Shown here: piece after piece, positions 25,840 through 34,799 of the stretch
Position numbering within the stretch: position 1 is the first letter of the stretch
Layout: every line of letters starts with the position of its first letter
Source: Ruminococcus flavefaciens
GTDB taxonomy: Bacteria; Bacillota; Clostridia; Oscillospirales; Ruminococcaceae
Length of the DNA: 64,000 bases
Assembly: GCF_900119075.1 (NCBI RefSeq)
Contig: NZ_FPIP01000007.1
Span: 1 to 64,000 of the forward strand
Direction: 5' to 3'
Notes under the pieces: generated by a model
The model's database searches: none
What the model saw: the letters and a program-made list of their open reading frames with translations, nothing else
What the model was told of the DNA's origin: nothing
Position numbers and translations under genes: made by a program

Positions 25840-28662
25840 TTATTTGAGGTATCCCTTGAGATACTGTCCCGTATAGGACTTTTCACACTGAGCGACCTCC
25901 TCGGGAGTACCCTGCGCCACGATAGTACCGCCGCCGTCGCCGCCCTCGGGACCGAGGTCGATGATGTGGTCTGCGACTTTGATGACGTTGAGGTTGTGCT
26001 CGATGACGAGGACCGTATTTCCCTGGTCAGTCAGCCTTTGCAGAACGTCTATGAGCTTATGGACGTCGGCTGTGTGGAGACCTGTTGTGGGCTCGTCCAG
26101 TATATAAATGGTATTGCCTGTGGAGCGCTTTGAAAGCTCCGTTGACAGCTTGACTCGCTGAGCCTCGCCGCCTGACAGCGTTGTAGCAGGCTGACCTATC
26201 TTGATGTAGCCAAGACCTACCTCCTGCAAGGTTTTCAGCTTTTTGGCTATTTTCGGGATATGCTCGAAGAATTCCACGCCCTCGTCCACGGTCATTTCCA
26301 GTACGTCGTAAATGGACTTGCCCTTGTAGTGGATATCGAGAGTCTCGCGGTTGTAGCGTTTGCCCTTGCAGACCTCGCAGGGCACGTAGATATCGGGCAG
26401 GAAGTGCATTTCTATCTTGATTATGCCGTCGCCCTCGCAGGCTTCACAGCGTCCGCCCTTAACATTGAAGGAGAATCGTCCGCTTGTATAGCCGTGAGCC
26501 TTGGCGTCGGGAGTTTTTGAGAAAAGGTCGCGTATATCGCTGAAAACGCCTGTATATGTGGCAGGATTAGAGCGGGGAGTGCGTCCGATAGGGGACTGGT
26601 CTATGCAGATGACCTTGTCCAGATGTTCAAGTCCCTCCATTTCGCGGAACTGACCGCATCTTGTCTTGGCGCGGTTCAGCTTTGCGGCAAGATACTTGTA
26701 GATTATCTCGTTCACAAGTGAGGACTTGCCCGAGCCCGACACGCCCGTAACGCATACGAGCTCGCCGAGAGGTATTGAAACGTCGATATTTTGCAGATTA
26801 TGCTCGGCAGCTCCGCGGACGGTAAGGAACTTTCCGTTGCCGCTCCTGCGCTTTTTCGGGATATCTATTTTCTTTCTGCCGCTGAGATACTGACCTGTTA
26901 TTGAGGTCTTGCATTTGAGGAGCTTATCCACAGTTCCTGCAAAGACAACCTCGCCGCCGTGTATGCCTGCCCCGGGACCAATGTCCACGATGTAATCAGC
27001 GGCAAGCATTGTATCGTCGTCGTGTTCAACGACTATGAGGGTATTTCCAAGGTCGCGTAGACGTTTCAGCGTAGCTATGAGCTTGTCATTGTCGCGCTGA
27101 TGAAGTCCGATACTTGGCTCGTCAAGGATATAGAGCACACCCACCAGTGATGAGCCTATCTGTGTAGCAAGGCGGATACGCTGGCTTTCACCTCCCGAGA
27201 GAGTTCCCGATGAACGTGAAAGGGTAAGATATTCAAGTCCCACGCTTTTGAGGAAGCCCAGACGCTCCTTAATCTCCTTGATTATGCGCTCGCCAACGTA
27301 GCTGTCGTGCTCCGAGAGCTTCAGACCGTTGAAGAAGCCGAGACCGTCCTTGACGGAAAAATCGGTGAGCTCGCTGATGTTCTTGTCGCCCACAGTGACC
27401 GCAAGGTACTCGTCGCGGAGCCTTTTGCCCTTGCAGACGGGGCACTCCACCTCGCTCATATACTCCTCTATCTCATTTTTTGACCATTCGCTTGAGGTCT
27501 CCTTATAGCGGCGCTCGAGGTTGTTGACAACGCCTTCAAATGGTGAGTTGTAGGTTCCGCCGCCGAGAGAAGCAGGACGTTTCAGCTCCAGTGTCTCGTC
27601 GCCTGTGCCGTAGAGGAAGAGGTCAAGCTGTTCCTTTTTCAGCTTCTTGACGGGAACGTCTATAGGTACGCCGTACTTCTTTGAGATAGCACGGTAGTAC
27701 ATGGTAGCGATAGATGTCTCGTCAAGACTGTTCCAGCCCGAGGCGTTTATAGCGCCCTCCTCGATAGACAGGTCTTTGTTGGGTATAATGAGGTCGGGAT
27801 CGATGTGTCTGAACACGCCCAGACCTGTACACTTGGGACAAGCTCCCACAGGATTGTTGAATGAGAACATGACGGGTTCAAGCTCGCCTATACTGATATT
27901 ATGCTCGGGACAGGCGTAATTCTGGGAGAAAAGAATCTCCTCGCCGTCGATGACGTCCGCAATGGCAAGACCGCCTGTAAGATTGAACACAGTTTCAAGG
28001 CTGTCGGTGATTCGGGACTCGATGCCCTCTTTTATAACGATACGGTCAACGATTATATCAATGTTATGCTTCTTGTTCTTGTCAAGCTTGATATCCTCGC
28101 TGAGCTCGTACATGATACCGTCAACTCTTGCACGGACAAAACCAGATTTTCTGGCGCTTTCAAGCTCCTTTGAATATTGTCCCTTGCGGTTGCGGACAAT
28201 AGGAGCGAGGAGCTGGAGCTTCGTACCAACGGGGAGTTCCATAAGGGTATCCACCATCTGGTCAATGGTCTGCTGGGAGATCTCCCTGCCGCAGACAGGA
28301 CAGTGGGGAACGCCTATCCTTGCGTAAAGCAGACGGAGATAGTCGTATATCTCGGTAACGGTACCCACAGTTGAACGCGGGTTTTTGGAGGTAGTCTTCT
28401 GGTCAATGGAGATAGCAGGGGAAAGTCCCTCAATGCTGTCCACATCGGGCTTTTCCATTTGTCCGAGGAACATTCTCGCATATGAGGAAAGGCTTTCCAC
28501 GTAGCGGCGCTGACCGTCGGCGTAAATGGTATCAAAGGCAAGGGAGGACTTGCCCGAGCCCGAAAGTCCCGTCATGACGATAAGTCGGTCACGGGGGAGT
28601 TCCAAGTCTATATTTTTAAGGTTATTGGCTCTTGCGCCTTTGATGATAATCTTATCGGTCAT
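25840..28662 (-). CDS. uvrA: excinuclease ABC subunit A
   Basis: This 940-residue ATPase finds DNA lesions in nucleotide excision repair. Two ABC modules are complete: Walker [15 protein letters not shown] near residue 33 and [14 protein letters not shown] near 635, each with an LSGGE signature ([24 protein letters not shown]). Zinc-binding Cys pairs are present ([17 protein letters not shown]...CEVCKGKR). Length is normal. It starts 17 bp after the small membrane gene, and the whole unit is behind a T-box leader, an unusual control for a repair gene. No LexA-like box was recognised upstream. Confidence 0.97.
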   Translation of the reverse strand: MTDKIIIKGARANNLKNIDLELPRDRLIVMTGLSGSGKSSLAFDTIYADGQRRYVESLSSYARMFLGQMEKPDVDSIEGLSPAISIDQKTTSKNPRSTVGTVTEIYDYLRLLYARIGVPHCPVCGREISQQTIDQMVDTLMELPVGTKLQLLAPIVRNRKGQYSKELESARKSGFVRARVDGIMYELSEDIKLDKNKKHNIDIIVDRIVIKEGIESRITDSLETVFNLTGGLAIADVIDGEEILFSQNYACPEHNISIGELEPVMFSFNNPVGACPKCTGLGVFRHIDPDLIIPNKDLSIEEGAINASGWNSLDETSIATMYYRAISKKYGVPIDVPVKKLKKEQLDLFLYGTGDETLELKRPASLGGGTYNSPFEGVVNNLERRYKETSSEWSKNEIEEYMSEVECPVCKGKRLRDEYLAVTVGDKNISELTDFSVKDGLGFFNGLKLSEHDSYVGERIIKEIKERLGFLKSVGLEYLTLSRSSGTLSGGESQRIRLATQIGSSLVGVLYILDEPSIGLHQRDNDKLIATLKRLRDLGNTLIVVEHDDDTMLAADYIVDIGPGAGIHGGEVVFAGTVDKLLKCKTSITGQYLSGRKKIDIPKKRRSGNGKFLTVRGAAEHNLQNIDVSIPLGELVCVTGVSGSGKSSLVNEIIYKYLAAKLNRAKTRCGQFREMEGLEHLDKVICIDQSPIGRTPRSNPATYTGVFSDIRDLFSKTPDAKAHGYTSGRFSFNVKGGRCEACEGDGIIKIEMHFLPDIYVPCEVCKGKRYNRETLDIHYKGKSIYDVLEMTVDEGVEFFEHIPKIAKKLKTLQEVGLGYIKIGQPATTLSGGEAQRVKLSTELSKRSTGNTIYILDEPTTGLHTADVHKLIDVLQRLTDQGNTVLVIEHNLNVIKVADHIIDLGPEGGDGGGTIVAQGTPEEVAQCEKSYTGQYLKGYLK

Positions 28663-28679
28663 AAAAACTCCTTTTGAAA

Positions 28680-29141
28680 TCAGTCACAGTGCTTGATTAT
28701 GGTCTTGATTAGACCAAGCAAAGCCGAGTGTATAAAGGTACGGACTGCTATGAGAGCCTGTCCGCCCATGAAAACGTACTTGCAATAGGTATAGAAGTAT
28801 TCTCCCACGCCGTCCTTGTATCTGTCGGCAAGGGCAGAATAGTAGGGTTCAAGTGTGGAATTGCCGAAGCTGACGTACTCCGTGAATATGGCAAGGAGAA
28901 TAGCGATAGTAAAGCCTAAGTTCAGATGAGCGCTGTCAAGTCCTGCAAGTCCCGTTATCAAATGAATATATCTTGTGGAAAAGCCGATGACTATAATGCA
29001 CAGCAGAGTGCATACTGTCATGCGTATAAAAGGGGAGTACGCACCGTTTTTTGCAGGGCTTATGAAGCCGATATACATGAAAAACAGCGCTATAAGGAAT
29101 ACTGCCGCAGAAATACTGAGATATGCAATGGCTCTTTTCAT
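28680..29141 (-). CDS. small integral membrane protein, function unknown
   Basis: This is a 153-residue protein with about four hydrophobic segments (about 7-27, 40-60, 75-92 and 120-147) and few charged residues. I do not recognise a family. It has an AAGGGGG site and is the first gene after the Tyr T-box leader, ahead of uvrA. Its place makes an amino-acid-linked role possible, but nothing in the sequence shows one. Confidence 0.65.
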   Translation of the reverse strand: MKRAIAYLSISAAVFLIALFFMYIGFISPAKNGAYSPFIRMTVCTLLCIIVIGFSTRYIHLITGLAGLDSAHLNLGFTIAILLAIFTEYVSFGNSTLEPYYSALADRYKDGVGEYFYTYCKYVFMGGQALIAVRTFIHSALLGLIKTIIKHCD

Positions 29142-29174
29142 AGTTTGCCCCCTTACTTATTTATAATACGGAAA

Positions 29175-29408
29175 TATAAAAGCCCCCGAGCAGAAAAACT
29201 GCTCAGGGGCGAAGCTACTCGCGGTACCACCCTGATTTATCCGATAATCGGAACTCGAAAAGCTGTAACGGGCATACCCGACCGCACCTACTCAGGTTCA
29301 ATGCGGCAACTCCCGAATGTAGGTCACTATGCGCCGTCGTTTCCTCGCACCAGACGGAAACTCTCTGTATCGGGCATTGCACAGGTTTTATTCGTTCACA
29401 GTATTTGC
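29175..29408 (-). promoter_or_regulatory. T-box leader with Tyr (UAC) specifier
   Basis: The T-box core AGGGTGGTACCGCG lies at 29219-29233. The leader ends in a 12-bp terminator hairpin (GCCCCTGAGCAG/CTGCTCGGGGGC, 29181-29210) and a U-run. Stem I is closed by CAATGC/GCATTG and CCCGA/TCGGG and contains GAGAG and GGTGCGAGG motifs. In the specifier loop the codon is UAC (29319-29321) in the context GACC-UAC-A-UUCGGG, matching known Tyr leaders. Uncharged tRNA-Tyr should promote readthrough into the membrane gene, uvrA and tyrS. Confidence 0.9.
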
Positions 29409-29414
29409 TTTTAC

Positions 29415-29443
29415 ATCATAGCATATATTTTTGTTGTTGTCAA
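29415..29443 (-). promoter_or_regulatory. promoter of the T-box operon
   Basis: Minus strand: -35 TTGACA (29438-29443), 17-bp spacer, -10 TATGAT (29415-29420). Confidence 0.8.
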
Positions 29444-29457
29444 GTGGGAAGAACGCC

Positions 29458-29640
29458 TGTAGGGGCGTATATTATCCGCCCGAGCCGTTAGCCGTTAGCC
29501 GTTAGCTTTGTAGGGGCTGCCTTGGGCAGTCTGCGCCTAACGAAATAACTCTGAATTACTATTTGTAGGGGGCGATGCCTACATCGCCCCGTTGCCTTTG
29601 TTTTATTTTGACGGGCTGATGTAGGCATCGCCCCCTACAA
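29458..29640. repeat. composite TGTAGGGG repeat cluster
   Basis: Three modules in a row. A palindromic module (29458-29481) is followed by three copies of GCCGTTA (29484-29505). A half module has the same spacer as at 15395 (GCGCCTAACGAAATAAC, 29533-29549). A pair of inverted TTGTAGGGGGCGATG ends faces each other at 29563-29640, with a GATGCCTACATC hairpin arm. Confidence 0.75.
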
Positions 29641-29720
29641 TGATACATTCTCAGTTTTTTACGCATTAATTTGCACAATACTTGCGGAAATGAACAACAG
29701 AATTTTTTTCGGCGCAGTAC

Positions 29721-29749
29721 TTGAAATTTGTCGGGCTTTGGTATATAAT
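29721..29749 (+). promoter_or_regulatory. promoter of the DUF1846 gene
   Basis: -35 TTGAAA (29721-29726), 17-bp spacer, -10 TATAAT (29744-29749). Confidence 0.78.
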
Positions 29750-29783
29750 AAATTATTATAATGTTTGCGGGAGGAAGAGAAAA

Positions 29784-31253
29784 ATGAGTTTCAAAATCGG
29801 TTTTGACAACGAAAAATACCTTAAAATGCAGTCTGAGCATATCCGACAGCGTATCGCAGAGTTCGGCGATAAGCTTTATCTGGAGTTCGGCGGTAAGCTC
29901 TTTGACGACTTTCACGCTTCGAGAGTGCTTCCCGGCTTCAAGCCTGACAGTAAGCTCCAGATGTTATTACAGCTCAAGGACGAGGCTGAGATAGTAATTG
30001 TCATCAACTCCGACGACATCGAGAAGAACAAGGTAAGAGGCGACCTTGGCATTACATACGACGTTGACGTTATCCGTCTTTTCAACGTTTTCACCAAGAT
30101 AGGACTCTATGTCAGCAGCGTTGTCCTTACAAGATACGACAATCAGCCAACTGCCGACGCTTTCCAGAAGCGCCTTGAAGCTCTCGGCGTAAAGGTTTAC
30201 CACCATTACAGCATTAAGGGCTATCCTTCCAACCTTAAATACATCATCAGCGATGAGGGCTACGGCAAGAACGACTATATCGAGACCTCACGCAAGCTCG
30301 TTGTCATTACAGCTCCCGGTCCCGGAAGCGGTAAAATGGCTACCTGTCTCTCTCAGCTCTACCATGAGCACAAGAGAGGACTCAATGCAGGCTATGCCAA
30401 GTTCGAGACCTTCCCAATATGGAACCTTCCTCTCCGCCATCCCGTTAATATCGCCTATGAGGCTGCTACCTCAGACCTCAATGACGTGAACATGATAGAT
30501 CCTTTCCACCTTGAAGCCTACGGAAAGACTACCGTAAACTACAACCGTGATGTTGAGATATTCCCCGTTCTCAATGCTATGTTCGAGACTATCCTCGGCG
30601 AGTCTCCATATAAGTCGCCTACGGATATGGGCGTTAATATGGCAGGCAACTGCATTATCGACGACGAGGCTGTCTGTGAGGCTGCAAAGCAGGAGATAAT
30701 CCGCCGCTACTATACAGGAATGTGCGAGTTCCGTAAAGGTCTTATCTCCGAGGACGAGCTAATGAAGCTGGAGCTCCTCATGAAGCAGGCAAGCGTTACC
30801 GTTGAGGACAGAAAGGTAGTATCTGCGGCTCTTGAAAAGGAAAAGGCTACAGACGGACCTGCCGCTGCTATGGAGCTCCCCGACGGAACTATCATTACAG
30901 GACGCACATCGAATCTTCTCGGCGCAATATCGGCACTTCTCCTTAATGCGCTGAAGCACTTCGCTGATATCGACGACGAGATACTGCTCATGTCGCCACA
31001 CGTTATCGAGCCTATTATGGCACTCAAGGTAAACCACCTCGGCAATAACAACCCGAGAATGCACACCGATGAGACTCTCATTGCGCTGTCTATCTGCGCA
31101 AACAACGATGATAACGCAAAAAAGGCTATGGAGCAGATATCAAAGCTCCGCGGCTGTGAAGTTCATTCTACAGTTATCCTTTCGGCAGTTGATGAGCGTA
31201 TCGCAAAGAGACTCGGTATAAATCTCACCTGCGAGCCGAAGTACGAGGCATAA
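29784..31253 (+). CDS. DUF1846 family protein
   Basis: This 489-residue soluble protein matches DUF1846 (PF08903) from MSFKIGFDNEKYLKMQSEHI onward. Other blocks are VYHHYSIKGYPSN, TAPGPGSGKMATCLSQLYHE (a P-loop-like glycine loop) and GVNMAGNCIIDDEAV. The family is widespread in Firmicutes and has solved structures, but its reaction is not known to me. The start at 29784 follows GGAGGAAGAG. It is a single-gene unit between its own promoter and terminator. Confidence 0.9.
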   Translation: MSFKIGFDNEKYLKMQSEHIRQRIAEFGDKLYLEFGGKLFDDFHASRVLPGFKPDSKLQMLLQLKDEAEIVIVINSDDIEKNKVRGDLGITYDVDVIRLFNVFTKIGLYVSSVVLTRYDNQPTADAFQKRLEALGVKVYHHYSIKGYPSNLKYIISDEGYGKNDYIETSRKLVVITAPGPGSGKMATCLSQLYHEHKRGLNAGYAKFETFPIWNLPLRHPVNIAYEAATSDLNDVNMIDPFHLEAYGKTTVNYNRDVEIFPVLNAMFETILGESPYKSPTDMGVNMAGNCIIDDEAVCEAAKQEIIRRYYTGMCEFRKGLISEDELMKLELLMKQASVTVEDRKVVSAALEKEKATDGPAAAMELPDGTIITGRTSNLLGAISALLLNALKHFADIDDEILLMSPHVIEPIMALKVNHLGNNNPRMHTDETLIALSICANNDDNAKKAMEQISKLRGCEVHSTVILSAVDERIAKRLGINLTCEPKYEA

Positions 31254-31263
31254 TTGATAGTTT

Positions 31264-31291
31264 AAAAGGCACTCATTTGAGTGCCTTTTTT
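31264..31291 (+). terminator. terminator of the DUF1846 gene
   Basis: Stem AAAAGGCACTCA/TGAGTGCCTTTT with a 2-nt gap, then T-run. Confidence 0.85.
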
Positions 31292-31314
31292 GGCTGTATA
31301 TTGGGAGATAAGAC

Positions 31315-31338
31315 GGGCGCACACTGTGCGCCCCTACA
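31315..31338. repeat. TGTAGGGG-type module (inverted half)
   Basis: Palindrome GGGCGCACACTGTGCGCCC followed by CTACA, the mirror of the 15432 module. TAGCTCTAAAGCCAATAGC follows. Confidence 0.75.
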
Positions 31339-31375
31339 TAATTATTAGCTCTAAAGCCAATAGCTAACGGCTGAT

Positions 31376-31918
31376 TTAACCCTCTATCTGCCGCGCAAGG
31401 AACTGTGCGGCGGCGTTTATCAGGCTCTTTTGCAGGTCTGTTACCTCGGTGCACTTCTCACTGGTGAGAAAGGCGACAGCTCCCGAAACATCGCCTGCCG
31501 TGATGATAGGCAGAGCGGCTATGGCAGTCCTGTCCACGCCCTCGGCAGGGAAAAAGCTGTTTGTGCTGCCGTCGGGACAGAAAAACTGTCCGCGGCTTTC
31601 CATGAGCTCCTCAAGCTGTCCCGTGACGCGGCGCTCGGAAAACTCCTTCCGCGGAACGCCTGCCGAGGCTACTACATGGTCTTTATCGAAGATGATAACA
31701 GGACAGCCTGCTATCTTATGCATGATATCAGCTACATAGCCTGCATTCTCGCTCATTTCGCTGACGGCGGAGTACTTCTTGAAGATGACTTCGCCCTCGC
31801 TGTTTGTGTATATCTCGAGTGGATCTCCTTCACGTATCCGCATAGTTCTGCGTATTTCCTTAGGGATAACGACACGTCCGAGGTCGTCTATCCGTCTGAC
31901 AATACCTGTTGCTTTCAT
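31376..31918 (-). CDS. spoVT: stage V sporulation protein T (AbrB-type regulator)
   Basis: This is a 180-residue DNA-binding regulator. Residues 1-50 are a SpoVT-AbrB swapped-hairpin domain (MKATGIVRRIDDLGRVVIPK, EIRRTMRIREGDPLEIY). Residues 55-178 form a GAF-like sensor domain. In Bacilli and Clostridia it tunes forespore genes. Its presence points to a sporulation-derived lineage even if this organism does not sporulate. The ATG follows GGAGAATTGACCT. It is transcribed alone on the minus strand. Confidence 0.92.
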   Translation of the reverse strand: MKATGIVRRIDDLGRVVIPKEIRRTMRIREGDPLEIYTNSEGEVIFKKYSAVSEMSENAGYVADIMHKIAGCPVIIFDKDHVVASAGVPRKEFSERRVTGQLEELMESRGQFFCPDGSTNSFFPAEGVDRTAIAALPIITAGDVSGAVAFLTSEKCTEVTDLQKSLINAAAQFLARQIEG

Positions 31919-32000
31919 AGGTCAATTCTCCTTGATTCTGCAAAATTTGGCAGTTGTGGGCTGCATGGATAGTATCTGCAAATTATTTGAAATTATGCTG

Positions 32001-32027
32001 AAAAAGCACTGCCAGATGACAGCGCTT
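32001..32027 (-). terminator. terminator of the alcohol dehydrogenase gene
   Basis: On the minus strand AAAGCGCTG pairs with CAGTGCTTT (one G-U) around a short loop, followed by TT-rich sequence. It lies just after the dehydrogenase stop. Confidence 0.65.
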
Positions 32028-32035
32028 TCGTTTTT

Positions 32036-33109
32036 TTATATATTGATGATGTCTTCCATAACGCTTTCAGTGATCGGATACGGACACTGTACGATCTTTG
32101 CCTTATTGCTCATGACAGCCTTGGCCGACCTTTCAAGAAGCTCACGCGGCACGTATACAGGAGCAAGCTTTGCTATGTATTCGCCAAGCTCATCTGTATC
32201 TTTGAAGCCAAGAGCGCCGAGTATGGCGGTTTGTCTTTTTGGGGGTGCGTGTTTCAGGAATCTGCTCTGGAAAGCTCCAACAGCAGCACCGTGAGGGATA
32301 CCTGATTCATAAGTGAGCATATAGCTGAGAGCGTGGGGGATAGTAGTTCCTGTCTGAGCAATGGAAATGCCTGCAAGGGTTGAGGCGTTCATAAGCTTTT
32401 GAGCAGCATTGAGGTCAAGAGCTTCACTGCCTTCGATATAAGGGCGGCATTCTGCCCATTCCTTCATACCTGAAAAAACGCTCATGTTGCAGTAGGTATC
32501 ATCGCGGCTAATGACGCCGCTCTCAATAAGATGCGCGAGTGCGTCCACGGCGGTATTGACGATTATCTTTCGCGGAGCTGTCATCAGGTATTTTCCGTCT
32601 ATGAGTGCGATTTGCGGGAATATCTTGTGCTTTATGGAGACTTTGGTCTTTAGGTCATGTCGGGTGAGTACAGCGACGCCCGTTGCCTCCGAGCCTGTGC
32701 CGCAGGTAGTGGGGACGGCTGCAACAGGAAGTGCTGATCCAGGTGACAGCATATACATCAGCTCCCATGAGCTATCGCAGTTTTTTATCATCAGTGCAGC
32801 CGCCTTTGCAGCGTCCAGTGCAGAACCGCCGCCGATACCGATAACGAAGTCTGCATTGCAGCTCACGCCAAGCTCTCTTGCAGCCATTACTGTTTCCACG
32901 GAGGGATTTTCCTCCACCTCGTCAAAAACCGTATATGCGGTAAGTTGCTGTTTCAGCGCAGCAATGACGTCATCGAGAGCGCCGTTGACCTTTGAGGAGT
33001 TCTTTCCCGTGACGATGAGCGCGTGAGAGCCAAGAGCTGCAAGCTCGCAACCGTGATTAGATATGCAGCAGCTTTCGCTGAATATTCTTGTCGGCATATA
33101 AAAATTCAT
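32036..33109 (-). CDS. iron-containing alcohol dehydrogenase
   Basis: This 357-residue group III dehydrogenase interconverts alcohols and aldehydes/ketones with NAD(P)H. It shows the nucleotide-binding GIGGGSALDAAKAAALM, the PTTCGTGSEATGVAVLT block, and metal-ligand histidines in ALAHLIES and TIPHALSYML...GIPHGAAVG. Length is slightly below the usual 380-400. The ATG at 33109 follows GAGGTAGG. Its fermentation role is plausible but the substrate is unknown. Confidence 0.9.
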   Translation of the reverse strand: MNFYMPTRIFSESCCISNHGCELAALGSHALIVTGKNSSKVNGALDDVIAALKQQLTAYTVFDEVEENPSVETVMAARELGVSCNADFVIGIGGGSALDAAKAAALMIKNCDSSWELMYMLSPGSALPVAAVPTTCGTGSEATGVAVLTRHDLKTKVSIKHKIFPQIALIDGKYLMTAPRKIIVNTAVDALAHLIESGVISRDDTYCNMSVFSGMKEWAECRPYIEGSEALDLNAAQKLMNASTLAGISIAQTGTTIPHALSYMLTYESGIPHGAAVGAFQSRFLKHAPPKRQTAILGALGFKDTDELGEYIAKLAPVYVPRELLERSAKAVMSNKAKIVQCPYPITESVMEDIINI

Positions 33110-33153
33110 ATCCTACCTCGTTCCCAACAATAAAGACCGCCGCATATCCGCGA

Positions 33154-33466
33154 TACTCATATAGAAGTTTTATAATTGATTATTGAGAGAACCCCTTTTG
33201 AAAAAGGGGCTTCTCTCAAACTCTCTCCCTAAAACTTTCGTTTTGTTTTTTCGCAGATAGGGCGCACCTGCATTTTGCAGGTTTTTTTATTTATGGAGCG
33301 CCCTATCTGCGAAAAAAACAGATAAAAGTCTTTGGAAAGGGGTATGGGGATGACTCCCCGCAGTGCGGGGAGATGTCACGCAGTGACAGAGGGGCGCGCC
33401 TCCGTCAGAGGAACCTTTCCTCAGAAAGGTTTCCCCCATAATTAACTATAAGTTTCTATATAAGTG
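33154..33466. mobile_element. MITE-like non-coding element, copy A (313 bp)
   Basis: Terminal inverted repeats are TACTCATATAGAAGTTTTAT (left) and CACTTATATAGAAACTTAT (right end, inverted). Inside is a large stem, GCAGATAGGGCGC (33257-33269) with GCGCCCTATCTGC (33298-33310), enclosing a hairpin ACCTGC/GCAGGT with a T-run. Shared blocks AAAAGTCTTTGGAAAGGGGT and GAACCTTTCCTCAGAAAGGT appear inverted in copy B (62947-63196). Copy A also carries the hairpin module 33352-33394. The flanks AATAAAGACCG and CGGTCTTTAT can pair, as if the element had entered a terminator hairpin of the MORN gene. Confidence 0.75.
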
Positions 33467-33499
33467 CCACGGTTAGGACGGTCTTTATCATTATATGAT

Positions 33500-34627
33500 T
33501 TAAAGTAATTCTTCGTTTATGAGCTTTTCGTTGTTCCATTTCTGGCGCATTTTCCTGCCGTCGGCAAGAGTTACGATACCGATACCGCAGCGCATATCAT
33601 TGAGCCATTCGCCCTCGAAAACATCGCCGCTTTTTGAGTAGAACACGCCGTGACCGTGCTTAAGGCTGTTGGAGAATTCTCCCTCGAAGCGATCTCCGCT
33701 GCTGTAATAGAATATGCCGTGACCGTTTTTAAGGTTGTCCTTCCACTCGCCGTCGTACTTGTTGCCGTTCTGACTGGTGTATACTCCGTAGCCGTTGCGC
33801 AGGTCGTTTTCAAACTCGCCCTCGTAGATATCGCCGTTAGCCCATGTGAAAACACCGCTGCCGTGCTTGACGCCGTCCTTGAAGTGCCCCTCGTATTTAT
33901 TGCCGTTTGTATAGGTGAACACGCCCTTGCCGTGCATTTTGCCCGTAAAGCCGACCTCGCCTTTATATATGCCCGTATCAAATTTAATGGTTCTTGATGC
34001 GTCGGGAGATGGTTTCGGAGTACCGCTGACAAGCTTTTCGCTTATCATGTCGCCCTCCTTGTAAGTCCGCTTGTATACGCAGTTGTCGCGGTCGGTGAGG
34101 GTAGCTTCGCCCTCGAGCCTGCCGTCTATCCACTCGCCCTCTATTATACTGCCGTTTTTGCAGGTGAACACGCCTTTTCCGTGATATCGGCTTCTGTTCC
34201 ATGTGCCTCTGAACTTTTCTCTTCCGTTTTCGTAGTACTCGATACCCTCGCCGCACTTCCAGCCCTCGAGCCAGTCGCCGTCGTAGATTATCTTGCCTGT
34301 CTGGCTGTATTCCTTGCCCTTGCCGTGAAATCTGTCGTTCCAGAAGCTGCCTGCGTAAACAAGGGATTTGCTTGCGTCGTCATCGTCACCGCCCTGCACA
34401 AGGTCATAGTAGCCCTTGGCGTATTTCTTGCCGAAGCCGCATAGTCTGCCCTTTGCCCATTCGCCCTCATATTCTATGTCAAGGCTGTTGATGAAAACTC
34501 CGTGACCGTTGGGCTTCCTCGAAGAATCAACATGGCCTGAATAAGTACCTTCTCCGAGAGTTTTGCTGACGAAGTGGATATTGTTTGCGATTCCGTTGCT
34601 GACTTTTAGAAAATCCATCATTCCCAT
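33500..34627 (-). CDS. MORN-repeat protein
   Basis: This 375-residue soluble protein has about 12 MORN repeats of 23 residues, with the pattern GHGVFxxxxGDxYEGEWxxxxx. Two blocks (about 28-200 and 220-365) are split by a linker rich in Lys, Pro and Ser. It has no signal peptide or catalytic domain. MORN proteins bind membranes or act as scaffolds, and in bacteria some detect or modify surface features; no role can be assigned. The promoter at 34724-34752 is close to consensus. Copy A of the MITE-like element lies directly after the stop, in its likely terminator. Confidence 0.88.
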   Translation of the reverse strand: MGMMDFLKVSNGIANNIHFVSKTLGEGTYSGHVDSSRKPNGHGVFINSLDIEYEGEWAKGRLCGFGKKYAKGYYDLVQGGDDDDASKSLVYAGSFWNDRFHGKGKEYSQTGKIIYDGDWLEGWKCGEGIEYYENGREKFRGTWNRSRYHGKGVFTCKNGSIIEGEWIDGRLEGEATLTDRDNCVYKRTYKEGDMISEKLVSGTPKPSPDASRTIKFDTGIYKGEVGFTGKMHGKGVFTYTNGNKYEGHFKDGVKHGSGVFTWANGDIYEGEFENDLRNGYGVYTSQNGNKYDGEWKDNLKNGHGIFYYSSGDRFEGEFSNSLKHGHGVFYSKSGDVFEGEWLNDMRCGIGIVTLADGRKMRQKWNNEKLINEELL

Positions 34628-34723
34628 AATATCTTCTCCTTATCGTATCTTTCTTGTTTAAATGGAGAATTTGACGAGATAAACTGTCATGAGCTTTAAA
34701 AAAAGCAAAATAAATCACATATA

Positions 34724-34752
34724 TTGTACCATATTCCGTGAATAAAGTCAAT
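34724..34752 (-). promoter_or_regulatory. promoter of the MORN-repeat gene
   Basis: Minus strand: -35 TTGACT (34747-34752), 17-bp spacer, -10 TACAAT (34724-34729). The leader is about 90 nt. Confidence 0.72.
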
Positions 34753-34756
34753 GACT

Positions 34757-34785
34757 AACAAACAGACCGCCCGAAGGTGGTCTGA
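34757..34785 (-). terminator. terminator of the large LRR-dockerin gene
   Basis: CAGACC-A-CC pairs with GG-C-GGTCTG around a TTCG tetraloop, followed by TTTGTT on the minus strand. Confidence 0.65.
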
Positions 34786-34799
34786 ATGTGTTAGATCAA

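Noticed and set aside
29172-29462. Plus-strand frame across the T-box region
   Set aside because: The region is fully explained by a minus-strand T-box leader and its promoter.
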